DNA of 64,000 bases, from positions 273,624 through 337,623 of the forward strand of contig CAWIGI010000013.1 of the NCBI GenBank assembly GCA_963835685.1, in the 5' to 3' direction. The notes below the pieces were generated by a model. It saw only the letters and a program-made list of their open reading frames with translations, was not told the DNA's origin and did not search any database. The stretch comes from DATAGF01 sp963835685 (GTDB lineage Bacteria; Actinomycetota; Thermoleophilia; Miltoncostaeales; Miltoncostaeaceae). The translations under genes and the position numbers were made by a program. How positions within the stretch are numbered: position 1 is the stretch's first letter; each line of letters begins with the position of its first letter. Shown here piece by piece: positions 9,061 through 17,023 of this stretch.

Positions 9061-9515
9061 GCGCGGCGGAGGACACCCTCCCGCCCGCGCAGCCGCGGCT
9101 GCGCCTCGCGGTCCTCACCTGCATGGACGCGCGCATCGACCCGCTGGGCGCGCTCGGCCTGGCGCCGGGCGACGCGCACGTGCTGCGCAACGCCGGCGGC
9201 ATCGTCAACGAGGGCGCCCTGCGCTCCCTCGTGATCTCCCAGCGGATGCTCGGCACCCGCGAGGTGCTGGTGGTGCAGCACACGCGGTGCGGGATGATCG
9301 GGCTCGACGACGAGGGGTTCGCCCGCGACGTGGAGCGCGACAGCGGCCGGCGCCCCCCATGGGCGGCGGGGGGGTTCGCCGACCTCGACGAGAGCGTCCG
9401 CCGGTCCGTGGCCGCGCTCCGGGCCGAGCCGCTGCTCCCCCACCGCGACCAGGTGCGCGGCGCGGTGCTGGATCTCGCCTCGGGGACCCTCCGCGAGGTG
9501 GTCCCCGCCCGTTAA
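9057..9515 (+). CDS. beta-class carbonic anhydrase (small Rv1284-like type), apparent CTG start
   Basis: Zinc enzyme interconverting CO2 and bicarbonate. The zinc-site motifs are present: LTCMDARID near residue 20 (Cys, Asp-Arg dyad) and HTRCGMI about 55 residues later (His, Cys). RNAGGIV and SQRMLGTREVLV also match the short actinobacterial beta-carbonic anhydrases. There is no ATG, GTG or TTG before the first zinc Cys; the only codon in a sensible place is CTG at 9057, overlapping the upstream stop as CTGA where this genome normally has ATGA or GTGA. Either a real CTG start or a G-to-C change. Product about 152 residues. Confidence 0.85.
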   Translation: MSAAEDTLPPAQPRLRLAVLTCMDARIDPLGALGLAPGDAHVLRNAGGIVNEGALRSLVISQRMLGTREVLVVQHTRCGMIGLDDEGFARDVERDSGRRPPWAAGGFADLDESVRRSVAALRAEPLLPHRDQVRGAVLDLASGTLREVVPAR

Positions 9516-9575
9516 CCGGGAATTGGCCGGTGTTGATCCGACGTTCCGCCCGCTGCGAAGGACATTCAGGGCGAG

Positions 9576-10253
9576 ATGATCGATTGGTTCCCCACAGGCC
9601 GTGCCGACGGCGCATCCGAGCCGGAGCGCGACCTCCTCCGCTGGCAGGGCATGGTGCGGCTCCGCGCCGTCGCCCGTCACATCGACGGGCTCGACCCGAC
9701 GACGGCCGGTCACTCGGAGCGCGTCGCCGAGCTCGCGGCCCGTCTCGCCGTGGAGCTCGGCTGGTCCGGCCCCCGCGTCCGCGAGCTGGGCCAGGCCGCG
9801 GTGGTGCACGACGTCGGCAAGATCGTGGTGCCGGACGAGGTGCTCCTCACGCCGGGCGGCCTCAGCTTCGAGCAGTACGAGGTCGTCAAGGAGCACGCGG
9901 ACGTCGGCGCCCGGCTCGTCGCCATGGTCCTGGCGCCGCGGCAGGCCGCGTGGGTGCGCCACCACCACGAGCGCTGGGACGGCCGCGGCTACCCCGACGG
10001 CCTCGCGGGCGAGGACATCCCCGACGGCGCCGCCATCCTCTGCCTGGCGGACTCGTGGGACGCGATGCGCCGCCGCGCGTGGATCGGCCAGCCGCTGTCG
10101 GTTGACGAGGCCCTCGAGGAGTGCTGGCGCGAGGCGGGACACCAGTTCGCGCCCTGGGCCGTCCAGGCGCTCGAGGCCGTCGTGACCGCCCTGTCGCCGG
10201 CCTCCCAGGCGCGGCTCGGGCCAGCCCAGGAGCCCCTGCAGCCCGCCGCCTGA
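9576..10253 (+). CDS. HD-GYP domain protein, putative cyclic-dinucleotide phosphodiesterase
   Basis: 225-residue stand-alone HD-GYP domain. The order of motifs is correct: GHSERVAELAA near residue 47, HDVGKIVVPDEVLL near 78, KEHADVGARL near 107, HHERWDGRGYPDGL near 128, and LADSWDAM near 155. Family members hydrolyse c-di-GMP or related cyclic dinucleotides with a two- or three-metal centre. There is no receiver or PAS domain, so the input is unknown. It lies between the carbonic anhydrase and the sigma-factor gene, separated from each by spacers of 60 and 129 bp. Confidence 0.88.
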   Translation: MIDWFPTGRADGASEPERDLLRWQGMVRLRAVARHIDGLDPTTAGHSERVAELAARLAVELGWSGPRVRELGQAAVVHDVGKIVVPDEVLLTPGGLSFEQYEVVKEHADVGARLVAMVLAPRQAAWVRHHHERWDGRGYPDGLAGEDIPDGAAILCLADSWDAMRRRAWIGQPLSVDEALEECWREAGHQFAPWAVQALEAVVTALSPASQARLGPAQEPLQPAA

Positions 10254-10382
10254 ACCATCGGGCGGCCGATCGGGGGGTTCTGCCCGCAGGGCCGCCGCGC
10301 GTGTAAGGTTCCTGCACATTTCGGCGGCTCCGGTCGCCGGGAGTGCGGTATACAGGTCGTCTCCCGCGCAGGAGGCACGCCG

Positions 10383-12842
10383 GTGGCCACGACGGTCGCA
10401 CCCGGTCCGCGGCCGACGGTACTCGGCCCAGTCCCAGGCTCTCTCGCCGTCCTCGGCGACTCTGCCCTGGGCAACCTCGTCGCCGCGGGAGACGAGCGCG
10501 CCTTCGAGGCGCTGTTCGAGCGCCACCAGGGCGAGATCTACCGCTACGCGAGCGCGATCCTCCGGCACCCCCAGGACGCCGAGGAGGTCCTGCAGCTGAC
10601 GATGCTGGCCGCGTACCGGGCGCTCTCCTCCGGCGCGCAGCCCCGCGAGCTCCGGCCCTGGCTCTTCCGCATCGCGCACAACGAGTCGATGGACCTCATC
10701 CGGGCCCGGCCCAAGGCGGAGGAGCTCGGGGATCGCGACGACCCCGTGGCCAGCGTCCACGAGACCGTCGAGGCGCGCGAGCGCCTGCGCCAGCTGCGCG
10801 CGGACCTGGGCGCGCTGCCGCCCCGCCAGCGCTCTGCGCTCGTCCTGCGCGAGCTCAGCGGCCTGTCGCACGCGGAGATCGCGACCGCCCTCGGGATCAC
10901 CGTGGCCGAGGCCCGCCACCAGCTCTTCGAGGCCCGGGCGTCCCTGGCCGAGTTCGGCGCCGGCCGGGAGGCGGCCTGCGCCGACATGCGCCAGCGGATC
11001 TCCGACGGCGACCGCCGCACGCTGCGGGCGCGGAACGTCCGCGCCCACCTGCGCGAGTGCGACGGCTGCCGCGCCTTCGCCGCCGAGCAGGACGAGCGCC
11101 GCCGCCGCCTCGGCGCCTTCTTCCCCCTGCTGCCGGCCGCCGCCGCGGCCGAGATCCTGCGCCAGGCCACCGGGGCCGCGGCGGCGGCTCCGGCAGCGGC
11201 CGCCGGCTCTGCCGGGAGCACGGGCGCCGGCGGGGGATCGGGGTCCGGAGCGGGCGGCGGGGCCGGGGCCGGCGCGGGGGCCGCGGCCGGGTCGGCCGCG
11301 ACGGGGCTCGGCGTCGCGGGGGTCGCCGGGCTCGCGACCGCCGGCGTCGTGGCCGCCGGGGTCATCGCGACCGTCGCGGTCAGCGGAAGCGGCATCGGCC
11401 CCTTCGCGGGCGAGGAGGCCGGGAAGGCCGTCGGTTCGGCCGGCTCCGCCGCCGCGGCGGCCGGCGCCGCCGGGGTCGCGGCGTCGGGGACCGCCGGGGG
11501 CGCGGGGGCGCCCGGCGTCGGCGCGCAGCCCATTCCGATCGCCGCGCCGGCGACCGCCGCGCCGGCGACCGCCACGGCTCTGGGAGGCGGCGGCTCCGGC
11601 GGCCCCGGCGCGGCGTCAACCCCGCCCGATGACCCCGGCGGCGTCTCGCCGGCCGGGGGCGGGGGCGCCGATCCGCCACAGCGCTCCGGGGACGACCCGG
11701 AGCCGGACCCCGACCCGGACCCCGACCCATCCGCCGGCGCCGCGCCGCCCCCGGCCGCCCCCGCACCACCGCCAGCGTCCGACCCGCCCGCGCTCGCGCC
11801 CCCGGCCCCGGTGACCCCGACCACGCCGGTGCCGGACCCACCGCCCCCCGACCCCGACCCCGACCCGGACCCGGACCCCGACCCCGATCCCGACCCGGAC
11901 CCCGACCCCGATCCCGACCCGGACCCCGACCCCGATCCCGACCCGGACCCGGACCCCGATCCGGACCCGGACCCCGATCCGGACCCGGACCCCGACCCCG
12001 ATCCGGACCCGGACCCGGACCCCGACCCGGACCCGGACCCCGATCCGGACCCCGATCCCGACCCGGACCCGGACCCCGATCCGGACCCGGACCCCGATCC
12101 GGATCCCGACCCGGACCCCGAGCCGCCGGACGAGGTCAACCCGCTCCCGCCTGACCCGACGAACCCGCAGGCCTCCCGGTGCCCGGCGAACTACCGGCTG
12201 TACCTGCTCGTGCGCCCCGGTGAGGGCGGCCTGCCCGGGGCGATCATCATCCGGTGCCGCCTGGCGACGCTCCCGCTGCCCGAGGGCGGCGTCCCGGTCC
12301 CGGACATCCCCCCGGTGACGCGCGCGACGGCCTCGCTGCTCGGCGCCGTGGCGCCGGCCCTGTCCGGGCCGGCGCTCGGGGTCGGCCCGGCGCCGGCCGT
12401 GATCGCGCCGTCGCCCGTGGTCGCGCCGCCTCAGCCGGTCGCGACCGCCGAGCCGGCGCCGGCGGCGGAGGCCGCGCCCGAGCGGCCCGCCGTCGATGCA
12501 TCGGAGCCCGTCGGGGCGGAGCCGACGCCGGAGTCCGCCCCGCCACCGCGGCTGAAGCCGCCTGTAAAGATCCCTCAGGCGCCCTCACCGGGCCCCGGTC
12601 CCAAGCCGGCCCCGATCCCGGATCCGGGCAGGCTGCCGGAGCCGGCCCCCGAGCCGCAGGCGCCCGTCGAGGCGCCCGTGCCCGCGCCGGCGCCCGGTCC
12701 CGAGGCGGCGCCGCTGGAACCGGCCCCCGTGCAGGAGCCGGCGCCCACGCCGCTCGAGCCGGTCCTCCCGGAGCCGGTGGGCCCACCGGCGGCGGACGCG
12801 CCGCAGCCGGTCGCCGCGCCGGCGGAGGCGCCGAGCCCCTAG
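10383..12842 (+). CDS. ECF-type sigma factor with fused zinc finger, membrane segment and long Pro-rich (Asp-Pro)45 tail
   Basis: 819 residues from a GTG preceded by GGAGG. Residues 30-110 are sigma region 2 (DERAFEALFERHQGEIYRY, DAEEVLQLT) and 130-190 region 4 (LPPRQRSALVLRELSGLSH). Next comes an anti-sigma-like zinc finger, C199...H222xxxC226xxC229. An Ala/Gly-rich stretch leads to one hydrophobic segment at about 310-335. The remaining roughly 480 residues are Pro-rich, with exactly 45 Asp-Pro dipeptides (11850-12119), a short Cys-containing patch (SRCPANYRLYLLV...IIIRCR) and a PAPEP-rich C-terminus. The layout suggests a membrane-tethered sigma factor with a wall-spanning arm. Its TAG stop shares a CTAG with the purA stop. 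Confidence 0.85.
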   Translation: MATTVAPGPRPTVLGPVPGSLAVLGDSALGNLVAAGDERAFEALFERHQGEIYRYASAILRHPQDAEEVLQLTMLAAYRALSSGAQPRELRPWLFRIAHNESMDLIRARPKAEELGDRDDPVASVHETVEARERLRQLRADLGALPPRQRSALVLRELSGLSHAEIATALGITVAEARHQLFEARASLAEFGAGREAACADMRQRISDGDRRTLRARNVRAHLRECDGCRAFAAEQDERRRRLGAFFPLLPAAAAAEILRQATGAAAAAPAAAAGSAGSTGAGGGSGSGAGGGAGAGAGAAAGSAATGLGVAGVAGLATAGVVAAGVIATVAVSGSGIGPFAGEEAGKAVGSAGSAAAAAGAAGVAASGTAGGAGAPGVGAQPIPIAAPATAAPATATALGGGGSGGPGAASTPPDDPGGVSPAGGGGADPPQRSGDDPEPDPDPDPDPSAGAAPPPAAPAPPPASDPPALAPPAPVTPTTPVPDPPPPDPDPDPDPDPDPDPDPDPDPDPDPDPDPDPDPDPDPDPDPDPDPDPDPDPDPDPDPDPDPDPDPDPDPDPDPDPDPDPDPDPDPDPDPDPEPPDEVNPLPPDPTNPQASRCPANYRLYLLVRPGEGGLPGAIIIRCRLATLPLPEGGVPVPDIPPVTRATASLLGAVAPALSGPALGVGPAPAVIAPSPVVAPPQPVATAEPAPAAEAAPERPAVDASEPVGAEPTPESAPPPRLKPPVKIPQAPSPGPGPKPAPIPDPGRLPEPAPEPQAPVEAPVPAPAPGPEAAPLEPAPVQEPAPTPLEPVLPEPVGPPAADAPQPVAAPAEAPSP
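11850..12119 (+). repeat. 45-unit hexanucleotide repeat coding (Asp-Pro)45
   Basis: Uninterrupted GAY-CCN hexamers within the sigma-factor gene. Synonymous variation (GAC/GAT, CCC/CCG) is frequent and irregular, so the repeat is conserved at the peptide rather than the DNA level. Longer mosaic blocks recur, consistent with slippage or unequal exchange of multi-unit cassettes. An alternating Asp-Pro chain is expected to be extended and highly acidic. Confidence 0.95.
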
Positions 12843-14122
12843 ATCTCCACCTGGTCGATGACCTGGTGGCGGCCCTGCCCGGTCCCGATGAGCGTGATCG
12901 GGACCTCGACGGCCGCGGCGATCAGCTCGACGTAGTCGCGGGCCCGCGGGGGGAGCTGGTCGAGCGACCGGCACTCGGACAGGTCCTCGTCCCATCCGGG
13001 CACCTCGCGGTAGACCGGCCGGCACCCGTGGAAGACGGTCTGGTGGTAGGGGAACTCGGCGATGCGCTCGCCCTGTCGGGTGCGATACGCGTCGCAGATG
13101 CGCACGCGCTCGAAGCCGGAGAGCACGTCGAGCTTGGTCAGGGCGAGCTGGGTGATGCCGGAGAGGCGCACCGAGTAGCGCAGCGCCACGAGGTCGATCC
13201 AGCCGCAGCGGCGCTGGCGCCCGGTGGTCGTGCCGAACTCGTTGCCCCGCTCCAGCATGCGGCGGCCATCGGCGTCGTCCAGCTCGGTGGGGAAGGGGCC
13301 CTCGCCCACGCGGGTCACGTACGCCTTGCTCACGCCCAGCACCTGGTCGATCCGCGTCGGCCCCACGCCCGCGCCCGTGCACGCCGCGCCGGCGATCGGG
13401 TTGGACGAGGTGACGAACGGATAGGTGCCGTGGTCGATGTCGAGCATCGCGCCCTGGGCGCCCTCGAAGAGGACGCGCCGCCCGGCGCGGAGGGCCTCGT
13501 CGATCAGCAGCGAGGTGTCGGCGATGAAGGGACGCAGGCGCTCGGCGTGGCGGAGCGTGTCCGTCGCCAGCGCGGCCGGGTCGAGGCGCGGCATCCCGTA
13601 GAGCTTCTCGAGGATCTCGTTCTTCGCCTCGAGGGCGACCTCCAGCTTGGCCACGAGGATCTTCGGGTCGAGCAGGTCCTGCACCCGGATCCCGACGCGC
13701 GCGGCCTTGTCCTCGTAGCAGGGGCCGATGCCGCGTCGCGTCGTGCCGATGGAGAAGCGGCCCAGGCGCATCTCCGACGCGCCGTCCAGCATCACGTGGT
13801 ACGGCATGATCAGGTGCGCGTTGCCGCTGATCCTGAGCGTCTCCAGCGACACGCCGCGCTCCGCGAGCGCGTCGATCTCCTCGCAGAGCGCCCCCGGGTC
13901 AACCACCGTCCCGTTGCCGATGATGCAGAGCGTGCCCGGGTAGAGGATCCCGGACGGCACGAGGTGCAGCTTGTAGACCTCGTCGCCGGCGACGATCGTG
14001 TGGCCGGCGTTGTTGCCGCCCTGGTAGCGCGCGACGACGTCGCTCCGCTCGGCGAGGAGGTCGACGACCTTGCCCTTGCCCTCGTCGCCCCACTGAGCCC
14101 CGACCACGACGGTCGCGGGCAC
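12839..14122 (-). CDS. purA: purA, adenylosuccinate synthase
   Basis: GTP-dependent conversion of IMP and aspartate to adenylosuccinate. It is 427 residues from the GTG at 14122. VGAQWGDEGKGKVVDLL near residue 6 is the P-loop-like GTP site with the catalytic Asp, and GGNNAGHTIV near 37 supplies the catalytic His. RRGIGPCYEDKAAR near 130 and the QRRCGWIDL segment near 305 are also family-typical. The start shares one base with the dnaB stop, so it is the last gene of the rpsF-ssb-rplI-dnaB-purA operon. Confidence 0.96.
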   Translation of the reverse strand: MPATVVVGAQWGDEGKGKVVDLLAERSDVVARYQGGNNAGHTIVAGDEVYKLHLVPSGILYPGTLCIIGNGTVVDPGALCEEIDALAERGVSLETLRISGNAHLIMPYHVMLDGASEMRLGRFSIGTTRRGIGPCYEDKAARVGIRVQDLLDPKILVAKLEVALEAKNEILEKLYGMPRLDPAALATDTLRHAERLRPFIADTSLLIDEALRAGRRVLFEGAQGAMLDIDHGTYPFVTSSNPIAGAACTGAGVGPTRIDQVLGVSKAYVTRVGEGPFPTELDDADGRRMLERGNEFGTTTGRQRRCGWIDLVALRYSVRLSGITQLALTKLDVLSGFERVRICDAYRTRQGERIAEFPYHQTVFHGCRPVYREVPGWDEDLSECRSLDQLPPRARDYVELIAAAVEVPITLIGTGQGRHQVIDQVEI

Positions 14123-15460
14123 TACGTCCCGTCTCGCGTCGTGAGGTTGTCGAACTTGGCGTAGCTGCCGCGGAAGGTGAGCCTCACCTTCTCGGTGGGG
14201 CCGTGACGGTTCTTGGCGACGTTCACCTCGGCGATGCCGCGGTCCTCCGAGTTCTCGTCGTAGTAGTCGTCGCGGTAGATCATCAGCACGAGGTCGGCGT
14301 CCTGCTCGATGGCCCCCGACTCGCGGAGGTCCGACAGCATCGGGCGCTTGTCGGTGCGCGCGTCCGGCGCACGGTTGAGCTGGGAGACGCAGATGATCGG
14401 CACCTCGAGGTCGCGCGCCAGCATCTTGAGGCCGCGCGAGATGGTCGAACAGCTCCTGCACCCGGTTCTCGTCGCGGCGGCGGTCCGTCCCCTCCATGAG
14501 CTGGATGTAGTCGACGATCACCATGTCGAGGCCGTCGCGGCTCTTCAGCCGCCTGGTCTTGCTGCGCATCTCGCCGACGCTGACGCCCTCGGAGTCGTCG
14601 ATGAACAGGCGCGCGGCCGAGAGGCGGTCGGCCGCTCTCCCGATGCGTGACCAGTCTTCAGGTGCAAGCCGGCCGGCGCGGATGCGGCCGGCGTCGACGA
14701 CCGCGGTCGAGGCCAGCAGGCGCTGGATCAGCTCGTCGCCGCTCATCTCGAGGCTGAAGATCGCGACCGACCGCTCCTGGCTGAGCGCCACGTGCTCGGC
14801 GATGCCGAGCGCCAGCGCGGTCTTGCCCATGCTCGGGCGCGCGGCGACCACGATGACGTTGCCCGGCTGCAGGCCGCCCACGATGCGGTCGAGGTCGACG
14901 AAGCCGGTCGCCACCCCGGTGAGACCGGTCCCGCTCTCCTCGGCCGCGGTCAGGCGCTCGATGCCGCGGATGACGAGCTCGTGGGCGCGCGCGAAGTCCC
15001 CGCGCACGTCCTTCTGGGACAGCCCGTAGACGAGCGTCTCGGCCTCCTGGAGCATCGTCAACGTCTCGCCCTCGCGCTGGGCGACGAGCTTCTCGATCTG
15101 CTGGCCCACCTGGAGCAGCCGCCGCTGGACGGCCGCGTCGCGCACCATGTGGGCGTAGGTCCGGAAGCTCGCGGCGATGAAGGGCGTCTCCATCAGGTCG
15201 AGCACGGCCACCCGCCCGCCGGCCGCGTCCAGCTCGCCGTCCTTCGTGAGGCGCTCGATGACCGTGATCGGCTCCACCGGCTCGCCGGCGCCGAAGAGGG
15301 CCTCGATCGCCCGGAAGACCGCGCGGTGGCCCTCGCGGTAGAAGTCGTCGCCCGAGACCACCGACAGGGCCTCGGCGACGTAGGTGTCGGCGGCCATGAG
15401 GCTGGCGAGGAGCATGGCCTCGGCCTCCGCGTTCTGGGGCGGTGGGACGCTCTCGGGCAC
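14122..15460 (-). CDS. dnaB: dnaB, replicative DNA helicase (single-base frameshift near 14443)
   Basis: Hexameric 5'-3' helicase of the replication fork. From the GTG at 15460 the N-terminal DnaB domain (PPQNAEAEAMLLASLM) and the RecA-like domain with Walker A ARPSMGKTALALG near residue 205 read in one frame up to ENRVQELFD. The frame then changes: the rest (ISRGLKMLARDLEVPIICVSQLNR, SGAIEQDADLVLMIYR, RGSYAKFDNL) is in another. Deleting one G of the GG at 14443-14444 restores a 445-residue protein of normal length. As dnaB is essential, the shift is almost certainly a sequence error. Confidence 0.92.
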
Positions 15461-15495
15461 GCTCGGGCTCCCCGGCCCCGCGGGTCGCGCGCCGC

Positions 15496-15948
15496 TCAGT
15501 CGACGAGCGGGCTGACGATGGTCTTCACCTCCGCCGCCAGGCCCGGGCCGAGCTCGACCGGCACCGAGTACGTGCCCACCGCGCGGATCGGAGGCTCGAC
15601 CGTGATGTGCCGCCGGTCGATCGCCACGCCACGCGCCTCCTCGATGGCCGTCGCGACGTCGGCGGAGGTGATGGAGCCGAACAGGCGCCCGTCGTCCCCG
15701 GCCTTGGCCTTCAGCGTGAGGATCGTCCGCCCGAGCAGGTCGACGAGCTCGCGGGCCTGCTCCTCGGCGCGCGCCTCGGCGACCTTGCGCTGCTCCTCGC
15801 GCCGCTGCACCTCGGCGATCCGGCCCGGGGTCGCGGCCTCGGCCAGCCCGCGCGGCTGCAGGTAGTTGCGCATGTAGCCGCGGGCCACGTTGACCACGGT
15901 CCCGGCCTCGCCGAGCCCTTCGATCTCTTTCAGGAGGATCGCCTGCAT
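15496..15948 (-). CDS. rplI: rplI, 50S ribosomal protein bL9
   Basis: 150 residues, the normal length. The N-terminal signature is clear: MQAILLKEIEGLGEAGTVV and NVARGYMRNYLQPRGLA. A long connecting helix is rich in Arg/Glu (QRREEQRKVAEARAEEQAREL), followed by the C-terminal rRNA-binding domain. It lies 12 nt after the ssb stop with no rpsR between, which departs from the common rpsF-ssb-rpsR-rplI order. Confidence 0.96.
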   Translation of the reverse strand: MQAILLKEIEGLGEAGTVVNVARGYMRNYLQPRGLAEAATPGRIAEVQRREEQRKVAEARAEEQARELVDLLGRTILTLKAKAGDDGRLFGSITSADVATAIEEARGVAIDRRHITVEPPIRAVGTYSVPVELGPGLAAEVKTIVSPLVD

Positions 15949-15960
15949 CGCCGTCCCGTC

Positions 15961-16431
15961 CTAGAAGGGGATGTCGTCGTCGTCGGCCGGCTGGGCCGGC
16001 TGCATGTCGGTGCGGTCAACCGGCAGGTCGCCGCCGCCGGCTCCCTGGCTCCAGCCCGCCCCCTCCTGGGACCCGCCGCCCTCGCCGCCGCCCTCGCCGC
16101 GGCTGTCGAGGAAGAAGACGTCGTTGGCGATCACCTCGACGTTCTGGCGCTTTGAGCCGTCCTGGGCCTGCCACTCGCGCCAGGACAGGCGCCCGTCGAC
16201 GCCGATGCGCCGGCCCTTTGCCAGGTAGGTGGAGGCGGTCTCGGCCTGGCGGCCGAAGACCGTGACGTCGAAGTAGTTGGAGCGGTCGCCCCAGTTGCCG
16301 CTCTCGTCGCGCGAGCGGCTGGAGACCGCCAGCCGGATCGAGCAGACCGGGTCGCCCCCCTGGGTGTGGCGCAGCTCGGGGTCGCGGGTGAGGCGCCCCA
16401 CCAGGGTGACGCGGTTCAGGTCGGCGGGCAC
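15961..16431 (-). CDS. ssb: ssb, single-stranded DNA-binding protein (primary copy)
   Basis: 156 residues: an N-terminal OB fold (MPADLNRVTLVGRLTRDPEL, then NYFDVTVFGRQAE and the IGVDGRLSWREW strand), a flexible Gly/Gln-rich linker, and the acidic tip DDDDIPF that recruits partner proteins. The start is GTG at 16431, between rpsF and rplI in the operon. The OB-fold part is repeated almost base for base in a second copy at 58148-58629. Confidence 0.96.
   Translation of the reverse strand: MPADLNRVTLVGRLTRDPELRHTQGGDPVCSIRLAVSSRSRDESGNWGDRSNYFDVTVFGRQAETASTYLAKGRRIGVDGRLSWREWQAQDGSKRQNVEVIANDVFFLDSRGEGGGEGGGSQEGAGWSQGAGGGDLPVDRTDMQPAQPADDDDIPF
16073..16430. repeat. ssb OB-fold duplication, copy 1
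   Basis: This 358-bp stretch matches 58270-58628 in the same orientation with only one substitution (GTCGAC versus GTTGAC context) and one inserted C in the other copy. Similarity stops abruptly in the linker-coding region on one side and at the start codon on the other. Confidence 0.9.
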
Positions 16432-16444
16432 GGCGCCTCCCCGG

Positions 16445-16894
16445 TCAGCGCGGGCGCCGGGGGCGCGGGCCGCCGCGGCCGCCCCGGGACGGGCGGCTGT
16501 CCCCGTCGGGGTGCGCGTCGGAGGGCGCGGGCGCCCCGACGGCGCTCGCGCGCTCGGCCTCGGCGCGGTTGAGCCGGACGAAGAAGGCTCGCAGGACGAC
16601 GTCGCTGATCGACAGCACGCGCCCGATCTCGTCCAGCGACCCCGGCGCGCCCGCGGACGTGATCACGACGTAGCGCCCGTCGGCGCGCTTGTTGATCGGG
16701 TACGCGATCTTGCGGCGCCCCCAGTCGTCAACGTGCTCCACGGCGCCGCCGCCGTCGCGGATGAGCTGCTGGACCCGCTCGAGGATCTCCTGCTGCTGCT
16801 CCTCGTCCGCGTCGGGGTCGAGGATGATCATGATCTCGTACGGGGTGATCCCGGCCTCCCGGGGGGTCGCGGCACGCAGATGCACCGGGACCAC
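16445..16894 (-). CDS. rpsF: rpsF, 30S ribosomal protein bS6
   Basis: Core sequence TPYEIMIILDPDADEEQ, the WGRRKIAYPINKRADGRYVV strand and RVLSISDVVLRAFFVRL identify bS6; the C-terminus is a basic Arg/Gly/Pro tail. The start is unsettled. The GTG at 16894 gives 149 residues with an extra 15-residue leader and no ribosome-binding site. Conserved homology begins at 16849, where an ATC stands at start-codon position, six bases after a good GGGAGG. A -10-like TATAGT lies at 16923-16918. Confidence 0.92.
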   Translation of the reverse strand: MVPVHLRAATPREAGITPYEIMIILDPDADEEQQQEILERVQQLIRDGGGAVEHVDDWGRRKIAYPINKRADGRYVVITSAGAPGSLDEIGRVLSISDVVLRAFFVRLNRAEAERASAVGAPAPSDAHPDGDSRPSRGGRGGPRPRRPR

Positions 16895-16917
16895 CGCGCG
16901 CCCCGGGCAGGCGCCGG

Positions 16918-16923
16918 ACTATA
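16918..16923 (-). promoter_or_regulatory. -10 box (TATAGT) of the rpsF-ssb-rplI-dnaB-purA operon
   Basis: TATAGT on the minus strand in the 129-bp divergent gap between rpsF and the LtrA gene. It implies transcription starting near 16911. No good -35 hexamer is seen at 16-18 nt upstream, which is common in high-GC bacteria. Confidence 0.5.
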
Positions 16924-17023
16924 GCAGCGACCCTCCGCCTGGACGGGCCAGCCCCGGCGCCAGCCGGTGCCCGGCCAGGCCCGTCGCGTCACGGCCGGCG
17001 CGCGCCTTTGTCAACATCGGCGC

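Noticed and set aside
9576..10253. Response-regulator c-di-GMP phosphodiesterase
   Set aside because: No receiver domain or upstream sensor kinase is present; only the HD-GYP domain is supported.
11850..12119. CRISPR-like or satellite array
   Set aside because: The units are 6 bp, without spacers, and encode a continuous Asp-Pro peptide in a clear gene.
10544..12139. Long minus-strand frame of Gly-Ser repeats opposite the sigma-factor gene
   Set aside because: It is the antisense reading of the Asp-Pro repeat (GAC-CCC read backwards gives GGG-TC patterns). It has no start site and the plus strand holds conserved sigma domains.
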